Below are positions 7,461 to 12,909 of a stretch of 12,909 bases of DNA, in pieces. The position numbers and the translations under genes are program-made. The notes under the pieces were generated by a model that searched no databases, had not been told where the DNA came from, and saw only the letters and a program-made list of their open reading frames with translations. The stretch comes from an uncultured Fibrobacter sp. (GTDB taxonomy: Bacteria > Fibrobacterota > Fibrobacteria > Fibrobacterales > Fibrobacteraceae): NCBI RefSeq assembly GCF_937877005.1, contig NZ_CALEFV010000250.1, positions 1 to 12,909 of the forward strand, given 5' to 3'. The stretch's first letter is position 1. Each line of letters begins with the position of its first letter.

Positions 7461-7507
7461 GGATCCTTCGACTCCGAGGCTTGCGCCTCTTCGCTCAGGA
7501 TGACACC
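7461..7507. repeat. Dispersed repeat with GGATCCTTCGACTC and CTCAGGATGACACC ends
   Basis: The element reads GGATCCTTCGACTCC, a perfect hairpin GAGGC-TTGC-GCCTC (7476-7489), then TTCGCTCAGGATGACACC. From memory, GTCATCCTGAGC...GAAGGATCC is a short repeat that recurs in spacers of many bacterial genomes, and it parallels the GTCATTGCGAGC...GCAATCC core found inside ligA. It lies between two hairpins with related arms. Confidence 0.6.
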
Positions 7508-7515
7508 CAAAAAAG

Positions 7516-7555
7516 GAAAGACGAAATCTTGTCTTGCGACAATCTTTCGTCTTTC
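7516..7555. repeat. Second AAGACGA-type hairpin, same plan as the one at 7389
   Basis: Outer arms GAAAGACGAAA (7516-7526) and TTTCGTCTTTC (7545-7555), symmetric TC/TC internal loop, inner stem TTGTC/GACAA and loop TTGC. The outer arms resemble those of 7389-7426, the inner stem differs but stays paired, and there is no T-run on the + strand. Confidence 0.6.
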
Positions 7556-7664
7556 GTCTGTAGCCGCGACGCGGCGTTCTTTGTGCAAGCACCAAATGCT
7601 GGGCTCGGTCATGTCCAAGCGAGCTTGTCCGCGACTCTCGCCCTATGGCATTTGTAGTCTAACC
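7556..7664. other. Non-coding spacer after nifJ with several small inverted repeats
   Basis: No supported gene. It holds CCGCGACGCGG, TTTGTGC-AA-GCACCAAA (one bulge), CAAGC-GA-GCTTG and, directly at the nifJ stop, TGTAG/CTACA around seven bases. None has a convincing T-run. The string GTCCGCGACTCTCGCC (7627-7642) resembles GTCGGCGCTCACTCTCGCC inside the nifJ insertion. Confidence 0.5.
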
Positions 7665-8261
7665 CTACAGGCTAATCAGCCCTTCCGTATCCTTGCTCAT
7701 GGCGTCATAGAATGCATAGCGTGCGTCCACTTCCTTCTGGAGGTCGTCGGCGAGCTTCTTGGCCACTTCCGGATTGTTACGGGTGAGCTGCTTGTAGCGG
7801 TTTTCGGTGTAGATGTATTCTGCAACCGGGATCGTCGGCTTCTTGGAGTCGAGAACAAGCGGAGCCTTGCCTTCGGCGGCGAGAGCCGGGTTGTAACGGA
7901 GCAGAGTCCAGTAACCGGAATCCACGGCCATCTTCTGGTGCTGAAGCTGGCTGTTGAGATCGAAACCGTGGTTGATGCAGGGGCAGTAGCAGATGATCAG
8001 AGACGGACCATTGTGAGCTTCTGCTTCCTGGAGAACCTTCAGGGCCTGAGCGTCGTTTGCGCCGAGGGCGATACGGCCCACGTAAACGTTCTTGTAGCTC
8101 ATGGCGATAAGGCCGAGGTCCTTCTTGCCGGCGCGCTTACCAGCGGCAGCGAAGAGGGCGACTGCGCCACGGTTCGTGGCCTTGGAAGCCTGTCCACCGG
8201 TGTTGGAGTACACTTCGGTGTCGAGGACGCAGATGTTCACGTTTTCACCCGTGGCCATCAC
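7665..8261 (-). CDS. nifJ: NifJ C-terminal fragment (thiamine-diphosphate domain remainder)
   Basis: This is the open frame after the insertion; it stays open upstream to a TAG at 8325-8327, and the first GTG/ATG codons are at 8261 and 8258. It holds the rest of the TPP-binding module: DGWAYDIGYGGLDH lies just upstream of the first start, then GENVNICVLDTEVYSNTGGQ, KATNRGAVALFAAAGK, and the Cys-rich segment IICYCPCINHG, where families of this type carry the last ligand of the third iron-sulfur cluster. No ribosome binding site was recognised before 8261 or 8258, so independent translation is unlikely. A 198-residue product alone could not be an active oxidoreductase. Confidence 0.55.
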   Translation of the reverse strand: MMATGENVNICVLDTEVYSNTGGQASKATNRGAVALFAAAGKRAGKKDLGLIAMSYKNVYVGRIALGANDAQALKVLQEAEAHNGPSLIICYCPCINHGFDLNSQLQHQKMAVDSGYWTLLRYNPALAAEGKAPLVLDSKKPTIPVAEYIYTENRYKQLTRNNPEVAKKLADDLQKEVDARYAFYDAMSKDTEGLISL

Positions 8262-8301
8262 GTGGTCGAGACCACCGTAACCGATGTCGTATGCCCAACC
8301 G

Positions 8302-8399
8302 TCACAGTATGAAGACCGTTCGCGCTAGAGTCTGGCGTAACACTCCGGTCGGCGCTCACTCTCGCCTCCGACGACTCGTTAAGACGAGTCGCCTACGGC
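8302..8399. repeat. 98-bp insertion element in nifJ bounded by TCACAG direct repeats
   Basis: TCACAG occurs at 8302-8307 and again at 8400-8405, spaced 98 bp, as expected for a target-site duplication or a slippage-type duplication. Inside are the perfect hairpin CGACTCGT-TAAG-ACGAGTCG (8372-8391) and weaker pairings GGCG/CGCC and GAGT/ACTC. It has no coding potential. It shares the octamer AAGACGAG with the hairpin at 7389 and a longer gapped match with 7627-7642, so it is probably a member of a local or genome-wide small repeat family, not a conventional insertion sequence. Confidence 0.7.
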
Positions 8400-11329
8400 T
8401 CACAGAAGATCCACACGGACTTCTTCACGAGGTAGTCGGCGAATTCGTCGCGGAGGCTGACGGATGCGTCGTCGGTAGCACCGGCGAGGGCTGCCTTCAG
8501 GGCGGCGACGTTTTCACGCTGGGCCTTGATGCCGGCTTCGTCGGACTGGTCCTGGGTCGTGAGCTTTTCCTTGAGTTCGGCGGGAACGTTCACGGCTTCG
8601 AGGAGGCTCAAAGCCTGCTTGGCATGCTTCGTGATAGCGAGGCGCATACCGAGACCGAATTCGGCGTTGTCTTCGAACAGGCTGTTGGCCCAAGCGGGGC
8701 CGCGGCCTTCCTTGTTCTTTGCCCACGGAGTGGTCGGGAGGTTACCGCCGTAAATGGAGGAGCAACCCGTAGCGTTGGCAACGACCATGCGGTCACCGAA
8801 CAGCTGAGAAACGAGACGCACGTAAGCGGTTTCGCCGCAGCCTGCGCAGGAGCCGGAGAATTCGAACAGCGGTTCCAGGAGCATGGCCTGCTTGACGAGG
8901 TTCTTGTTGACCTTGGTGCGGTCGAATTCCGGGAGATCGACGAAGAAGTCCCAGCACTTGCCTTCCTGAACCTTGATGGGTTCCTGCGGCACCATGTTGA
9001 TGGCCTTCTTGGTTTCGTCGGCCTTGTCCTTACCGATACAGGCCTGCGTACAAACGCCGCAACCCGTACAGTCGTAGCTGGACACGGAAATCGCGAATAC
9101 CGGCTTGTCGGAACCTTCGAGCTTGAAGCCCTTGGCCGGAGTGTACTTGAAGCCTTCCGGAGCGTTCTTCACGGCGGATTCGTCAACGACCTTCACGCGG
9201 ATGGCTGCATGCGGGCAGACCATGGCGCACTTGCCGCACTGCACGCAAGCGTCCGGATTCCAGGACGGGATGTTGAGGGCGAGGTCGCGCTTTTCGTACT
9301 TGGTGGTAGCGGTCGGGAACACGCCGTCGCAAGGCATCTTGGAAACGGGGAGGAGCTCGCCGTTGCCCTTGATGATTTCTGCGGTGACTTCGTTCACGAA
9401 CTTCGGAGCGTCGCCGTGGATCGGAGCGCGGAATTCCTTGGTGCTGGTGACAGTGGCCGGAACCTTGACTTCGAACAGGTTAGCAAGAGAGGCGTCGATA
9501 GCGTCCCAGTTCTTCTGGACCACTTCCTGACCCTTCTTGGCGTAAGTCTTTTCGGCGTACTTCTTGATGTACTTGATGGCGGTTTCGGCATCAAGCACGT
9601 TACCGAGCTTACTGAAGAAGCAGGTCTGCATCACGGTGTTGATGCGGCGGCCCATGCCGGTCTTCGCGGCAACGGCGTAAGCGTCAATCACATACACCTT
9701 GAGGTGCTTCTTGATGATTTCTTCCTGCACCGGACGCGGGAAGGTATCCCACACGGTGTCGGCGGAGTGCGGAGTATTCACGAGGAAGGTCGCGCCATCC
9801 TTCGCGTACTTCAGCATGTTCACGGATTCCAGGTGCGGAGTGTGGTGGCATGCCACGAAGTCGGCTTCGTTTTCGCCAATCAGGTACGGGGCGTCGATGA
9901 TGCTCTTACCGAAACGGAGGTGAGAGGTGGTCATGGAGCCGGACTTCTTGGAGTCATAGACGAAGTAGCCCTGTGCGTAGTTGTCGGTTTCGTTACCGAT
10001 AATCTTGATGGAGTTCTTGTTGGCACCCACGGTACCGTCGGAACCCAGACCGAAGAACATGGCCTGGAAGAAGTCGCTTTCCAGCTTGAAGTTCGGGTCG
10101 ATGGTGAGGCTCGTGTGGCAGACGTCATCGTTGATACCGACGGTGAAGCGTGCCTTCGGGTCGGCCTTGGCGAGTTCGTCGTAGATGGCCTTGACCATGG
10201 CCGGGGTGAATTCCTTGGAAGAGAGACCGTAGCGGCCGCCGATCATCTTCGGCATAGCCATCTTGCCAGCCATCACGGCTTCGGAGATAGCGGTCAGGGC
10301 GTCCTGGAAGAGCGGTTCGCCAGCGGAACCCGGTTCCTTGCAGCGGTCGAGGACGGCAATCTTCTTGACGGTCTTCGGGAGGGCTGCAACCACGGCTTCC
10401 ATCGGGAACGGGCGGTACAGGCGGATGTTCACGAGACCGACCTTTTCGCCCTTGGAATTGAGGTACTTGACGGTGTCACCGATGGTGCAGGTCGAAGAAC
10501 CCATGGAAATGATCACGCGTTCGGCGTCGGGTGCACCGACGTAATCCACGATGTGGTACTGACGGCCAGTGTAGCTTGCGACCTTGTCCATGTACTTCTG
10601 GACAATTTCCGGAACCTTGGCGTAGAACGGGTTCACCGTTTCGCGGCCCTGGAAGTAGACGTCCGGGTTCTGTGCGGTACCGCGCATGGTCGGGCGGTCC
10701 GGAGTGAGGCAGCGCTCACGGCATGCCTTCACGTACTTTTCGTCGATGACGTTACGGATAACGCCGTCTTCGAGAGCTTCGATCTTCATCACTTCGTGGG
10801 AGGTGCGGAAACCGTCGAAGAAGTGCATAAACGGAACGCGGCTTTCGAGAGTGGAAGCGTGGGCCACGAGAGCGAGGTCCTGGCATTCCTGCACGCAGCT
10901 GGAGGCGAGCATGGCAAAGCCGGTCTGGCGGCAGGCCATCACGTCGGAATGGTCACCGAAAATAGAAAGGCCCTGCATGGCAAGGGCACGGGCAGTCACA
11001 TGGAAGACCGTGGGGGTCAGTTCGCCCGCAATCTTGTACATGTTCGGGATCATCAAGAGAAGACCCTGGGAAGCGGTGAAGGTCGTGGTCAAAGCACCGG
11101 CCTGGAGCGCTCCGTGAACGGTACCGGCAGCGCCACCTTCGGACTGCATTTCAAACACGCGGGGAACCTGTCCCCAAATATTCTTCTTGCCTGCAGCACT
11201 CCAGTTGTCGGCGTGCTCAGCCATAGGACTAGACGGTGTAATCGGGTAGATAGCCGCAACTTCGCTAACAGCAAACGCTACGCTAGCGGTGGCCTCGTTA
11301 CCATCACACGCAATCATCTTTTTTGCCAT
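8393..11329 (-). CDS. nifJ: NifJ N-terminal fragment, domains I to VI start (978 codons before premature stop)
   Basis: The frame as written ends SVWIF-CEP-stop inside the insertion. It carries the pyruvate-binding domain (YPITPSSPMAEH at 28-39, and E61-region FEMQSEGGAAG), the CoA-binding and linker domains (about 250-650), two [4Fe-4S] ferredoxin motifs (C695, C698, C701, C705 and C754, C757, C760, C764) and most ligands of the third cluster (C828, C831, C856) in GSCAGCGETAY and NATGCSSIYGG. Missing are the TPP pyrophosphate-binding turn and everything after. The start at 11329 fits GGAG six bases upstream; a TTG four codons earlier also fits the frame but overlaps that site. Codon choice looks strongly biased, consistent with a highly expressed gene. 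Confidence 0.8.
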   Translation of the reverse strand: MAKKMIACDGNEATASVAFAVSEVAAIYPITPSSPMAEHADNWSAAGKKNIWGQVPRVFEMQSEGGAAGTVHGALQAGALTTTFTASQGLLLMIPNMYKIAGELTPTVFHVTARALAMQGLSIFGDHSDVMACRQTGFAMLASSCVQECQDLALVAHASTLESRVPFMHFFDGFRTSHEVMKIEALEDGVIRNVIDEKYVKACRERCLTPDRPTMRGTAQNPDVYFQGRETVNPFYAKVPEIVQKYMDKVASYTGRQYHIVDYVGAPDAERVIISMGSSTCTIGDTVKYLNSKGEKVGLVNIRLYRPFPMEAVVAALPKTVKKIAVLDRCKEPGSAGEPLFQDALTAISEAVMAGKMAMPKMIGGRYGLSSKEFTPAMVKAIYDELAKADPKARFTVGINDDVCHTSLTIDPNFKLESDFFQAMFFGLGSDGTVGANKNSIKIIGNETDNYAQGYFVYDSKKSGSMTTSHLRFGKSIIDAPYLIGENEADFVACHHTPHLESVNMLKYAKDGATFLVNTPHSADTVWDTFPRPVQEEIIKKHLKVYVIDAYAVAAKTGMGRRINTVMQTCFFSKLGNVLDAETAIKYIKKYAEKTYAKKGQEVVQKNWDAIDASLANLFEVKVPATVTSTKEFRAPIHGDAPKFVNEVTAEIIKGNGELLPVSKMPCDGVFPTATTKYEKRDLALNIPSWNPDACVQCGKCAMVCPHAAIRVKVVDESAVKNAPEGFKYTPAKGFKLEGSDKPVFAISVSSYDCTGCGVCTQACIGKDKADETKKAINMVPQEPIKVQEGKCWDFFVDLPEFDRTKVNKNLVKQAMLLEPLFEFSGSCAGCGETAYVRLVSQLFGDRMVVANATGCSSIYGGNLPTTPWAKNKEGRGPAWANSLFEDNAEFGLGMRLAITKHAKQALSLLEAVNVPAELKEKLTTQDQSDEAGIKAQRENVAALKAALAGATDDASVSLRDEFADYLVKKSVWIFCEP

Positions 11330-11349
11330 GTGTGTCTCCAATTTTTAGG

Positions 11350-11363
11350 TTTTTTCGAAAAAA
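11350..11363. repeat. Perfect 14-bp palindrome in the nifJ leader
   Basis: TTTTTTCGAAAAAA lies 21 bp upstream of the nifJ start, within the predicted 5' untranslated region. It could be an operator or a small RNA hairpin, or merely an AT-rich palindrome without function. Confidence 0.35.
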
Positions 11364-11420
11364 TCTGATTTAAGTGCACTTTCGGCCCATTTGGAGCCAA
11401 AAGCGTAAAATCCAAGATGA

Positions 11421-11450
11421 AAAATATAAAGATTAAAGGGAATTGAACAA
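11421..11450 (-). promoter_or_regulatory. Bacteroidetes-type promoter of nifJ
   Basis: On the - strand TTG (11448-11450), a spacer of exactly 19 bp and TATATTTT (11421-11428) fit the TTTG-N19-TAnnTTTG pattern except for the last base. A start near 11415 gives a leader of about 85 nt, which can fold a TTTTGGC/GCCGAAA hairpin. Confidence 0.55.
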
Positions 11451-11495
11451 GGATTTTTTGAAAAATTGCGTAAATCTAGGGGTGTTTCTTTATTG

Positions 11496-11503
11496 TATAT
11501 TTG
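11496..11503 (+). promoter_or_regulatory. TATATTTG box just before the ThiE-like start
   Basis: An exact TAnnTTTG box ends four bases before the ATG at 11508. Transcription starting 5-7 bases downstream would begin at or next to the start codon, giving a leaderless mRNA. No ideally spaced -33 TTTG is seen. Confidence 0.45.
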
Positions 11504-11507
11504 CACC

Positions 11508-12140
11508 ATGCGCCTATGGGTTACGACATCTCCTGACGATTTTGCTTCGGAATTTGACGATATCGAGCAAATATTTTCGCGCGGGCTTACGCGCCTGATT
11601 TTACAGAAACGCGGACGAGGGGGCTCTCCTTACGCCACCGAAAGCGATTACGAACGCTGGCTCATGGCCCTCCCGATGGAATGCCGTGACCGCATCTGGG
11701 TGCGGGGGACTCCCGATTTGGCGGAGCGCCTGGACGTGCGCGGGTGCGTTGCCGAGGCGGGTTCGTTGCTGGGCGATGTGCCCGAAAGCTGGAAACGCGT
11801 GAATACGGTTGCCTTTTGTCGTAGTCTGGACCAGCTTGAATTGCTCCCTGAATGGGTGGCGGGAGCGCTTGTAGGGCCGGTATTTCAGCCTCAGTCGGTG
11901 TATGAACCGGTAAAAACTCACGGAGTCGAAACGCTTGCAAATAAATTAACGACAATTGCGTCGTCTGATTCCGCTAAAATTCCCCAGATTGTCGCGTTCG
12001 GCGGCATCGATCACGAAACGCTAGACGAAATCAAAAAACTCCCGGTGCAGGGAGTCTCTGTTCTCGGCGGCATTTGGAATTATGCCGACCCGGTGAATGC
12101 TTTTATTAAATTAAGTCGTGCAGTAAATGTTTATGTGTAG
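11508..12140 (+). CDS. Thiamine phosphate synthase/TenI-like protein
   Basis: A 210-residue single-domain TIM-barrel protein. Resemblance to the ThiE/TenI superfamily rests on LILQKRG at 30-36 (position of the QxRxK segment), GALVGPVFQPQS at 119-130 (the GPxFxTxSK segment) and IVAFGGIDHETLDEIKKL followed by GVSVLGGIW (phosphate-binding GGI and GVAV strands). ThiE joins HMP-pyrophosphate to thiazole phosphate in vitamin B1 synthesis; TenI aromatises the thiazole. The Thr and Lys of the pyrophosphate loop are replaced here, so true ThiE activity is doubtful and a TenI-like or unknown role is possible. The ATG at 11508 is chosen because the frame upstream to a TTG at 11466 overlaps the promoter box. 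No other thiamine gene is nearby. Confidence 0.65.
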   Translation: MRLWVTTSPDDFASEFDDIEQIFSRGLTRLILQKRGRGGSPYATESDYERWLMALPMECRDRIWVRGTPDLAERLDVRGCVAEAGSLLGDVPESWKRVNTVAFCRSLDQLELLPEWVAGALVGPVFQPQSVYEPVKTHGVETLANKLTTIASSDSAKIPQIVAFGGIDHETLDEIKKLPVQGVSVLGGIWNYADPVNAFIKLSRAVNVYV

Positions 12141-12146
12141 TGACTG

Positions 12147-12178
12147 ATGTGAAGTGTGAAATGATATACACCTCACAT
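12147..12178. terminator. Hairpin between convergent genes
   Basis: ATGTGA-a-GTGT pairs with ACAC-c-TCACAT around a ten-base loop. There is no proper T-run on either strand, so termination is only suggested by its place between two converging genes. Confidence 0.45.
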
Positions 12179-12182
12179 TGCT

Positions 12183-12909
12183 TTATCGTTGGATATAAAC
12201 CGCGTTTCTTGGCTTGGCCTTGAGTCTATTGCCCAGCAAGTCGAAGTAAACCGGGTTACGGTTCAAACGCATGGATTTGCTGTGGTCACGAAGCCTTTTA
12301 TATACGATGGTTGTCGTGGTATCCGGTTCCTTGTATGGCTTGTCCGGGTCGTCTACCACAAGCTTGATTTTGGCTTGGCTCTTGCAGCCGGTCTCGTTCG
12401 TGTAAACGACGGTGTAGTAACCGCTAAAGTCGCCGTCCACGTTCTTGAGCGAGTTTTCGCGGGTAGTAGACTTGAATCCGTTCGGGCCTTCCCAGCTCCA
12501 GATCTTGCCGTCCCAGGGGTGCGGGCCGAACTGCACCGTAGCGCCCTTTGCGACATTCAGGTCAAGCGTTTCGTTCCAGCCACCGTCATCTACCTTCACG
12601 TAGGGGACAATCTTCGTGCCGCTGCAGGGACCAACAACCTTCTTCCCGTCGCACACGCCTATGGAATCGGGAATTTCAATCACCCGCGGTTCAAAGTCCG
12701 GGGTGGGGAAGGCCTTCATGAGTTTTGCAGTCTCTTCGGCGGTAACCGGGAGGATTGTCCCGTGGCGGGGCGTGAATGCGCCGCTTGTCTTGGTGTCCTG
12801 CACGAACTTGAAGTTCTCGAGGTCGGGACTGCTCGTGAACTGGTAATGCCCGTTCATATAGCAGTCGTACATGAGTATGAACTCGTCGCTGTTGATGAGA
12901 GGGAACACG
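12183..12909 (-). CDS. C-terminal part of a secreted GH43-family glycosidase with Ig-like module (5' part outside window)
   Basis: The visible 242 residues are the end of a larger secreted plant-polysaccharide hydrolase. Residues about 1-65 match the last blade of GH43 beta-propellers (arabinofuranosidase/xylosidase type): DEFILMYDCYMNGHYQFTSS and PRHGTILPVT. After a short linker comes an Ig-like module (about 95-190) with VKVDDGGWNETLDL, WSWEGPNGF and GYYTVVYTNETGCKS, a kind common in rumen carbohydrate-active enzymes and possibly carbohydrate binding. An acidic DPDKPYKEPDTTTT linker leads to a basic tail with NPVYFDLLGNRL and AVYIQR, resembling the C-terminal sorting signals of type IX secretion cargo and the basic terminal domains of Fibrobacter enzymes. 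The catalytic Asp/Glu residues lie outside the window, so substrate cannot be judged. The first visible codon is internal. Confidence 0.8.
   Translation of the reverse strand, partial: VFPLINSDEFILMYDCYMNGHYQFTSSPDLENFKFVQDTKTSGAFTPRHGTILPVTAEETAKLMKAFPTPDFEPRVIEIPDSIGVCDGKKVVGPCSGTKIVPYVKVDDGGWNETLDLNVAKGATVQFGPHPWDGKIWSWEGPNGFKSTTRENSLKNVDGDFSGYYTVVYTNETGCKSQAKIKLVVDDPDKPYKEPDTTTTIVYKRLRDHSKSMRLNRNPVYFDLLGNRLKAKPRNAVYIQR

Larger units (their letters stand above)
7665..11329 (-). pseudogene. nifJ: Pyruvate:ferredoxin (flavodoxin) oxidoreductase gene, interrupted by a 98-bp insertion
   Basis: The gene for the homodimeric oxygen-sensitive enzyme that converts pyruvate and CoA to acetyl-CoA, CO2 and reduced ferredoxin, central to anaerobic fermentation. 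From the ATG at 11329 to the TAG at 7665 is 3665 nt. Subtracting one 98-bp unit at 8302-8399 leaves 3567 nt, exactly 1189 codons, so an 1188-residue protein of normal family length. The interruption shifts the frame and brings an early TAG, right at the thiamine-diphosphate GDG motif. Both halves are otherwise intact and highly conserved with no second lesion, so the break is recent, is tolerated through another copy, is bypassed at expression, or is a sequencing or assembly artefact. A TGGAG ribosome binding site precedes the start. Confidence 0.9.

Noticed and set aside
7500..8312. A 270-codon + strand open frame across the spacer and nifJ 3' end
   Set aside because: It spans repeats, hairpins and the antisense of a conserved gene; no domain or start signal seen.
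8302..8405. Group II intron, intein or full insertion sequence in nifJ
   Set aside because: 98 bp is far too short, no coding potential or intron end motifs were seen, and the frame is shifted, which excludes an intein.
8291..11368. A 1025-codon open frame on the + strand opposite nifJ
   Set aside because: It mirrors the biased codon use of nifJ, shows no recognisable domains and runs through the insertion; the - strand frame has full NifJ motifs.
11466..11507. Upstream TTG start for the ThiE-like protein
   Set aside because: The extra 14 codons cover the TATATTTG box, and the ATG at 11508 begins a normal first barrel strand.

Overview
The window most likely comes from a Fibrobacter species (F. 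succinogenes or a close relative), an anaerobic fibre-degrading gut bacterium. Three things point there: a lipoprotein ending in a FISUMP domain (the Fibrobacter succinogenes major paralogous domain, positions 4462-7113), the end of a secreted GH43-type glycosidase with an Ig-like module and a basic C-terminal tail (12183-12909), and promoter boxes of the TAnnTTTG kind known from Bacteroidetes relatives. The genus is inferred from recalled family knowledge, not from a search.

Layout from left to right. The last 35 codons of an AT-rich + strand gene (2-109) converge with ligA and share a bidirectional terminator (118-167). On the - strand, a XerC/XerD tyrosine recombinase (2295-3200) and NAD-dependent DNA ligase ligA (166-2274) form a two-gene unit. 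On the + strand follow tRNA-Lys(CUU) with its own promoter and terminator (3286-3358) and a sugar-phosphate nucleotidyltransferase (3488-4411). On the - strand follow the large Cys/Trp-repeat FISUMP lipoprotein (4462-7113) and tRNA-Asp(GUC) (7206-7281). A 383-bp spacer (7282-7664) is full of hairpins and dispersed repeats. Then comes nifJ, pyruvate:ferredoxin oxidoreductase (7665-11329, - strand), which is broken by a 98-bp insertion. Divergent from it is a ThiE/TenI-like protein (11508-12140), which converges with the GH43 gene.

Most genes here are unrelated housekeeping or surface functions. The main interest is small repeat elements invading genes. One, bounded by 9-bp inverted repeats, sits inside ligA in frame and adds a Ser-rich segment just before the catalytic lysine. 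Another, 98 bp between TCACAG direct repeats, interrupts nifJ at the thiamine-diphosphate motif; removing exactly one 98-bp unit restores an open frame of 1188 codons. Similar motifs (the AAGACGA octamer family, GTCAT...GGATCC cores) recur in the spacer just downstream of nifJ. Several start codons have a TATATT box only 6-9 bp upstream and no clear Shine-Dalgarno sequence, which suggests leaderless or near-leaderless transcripts.
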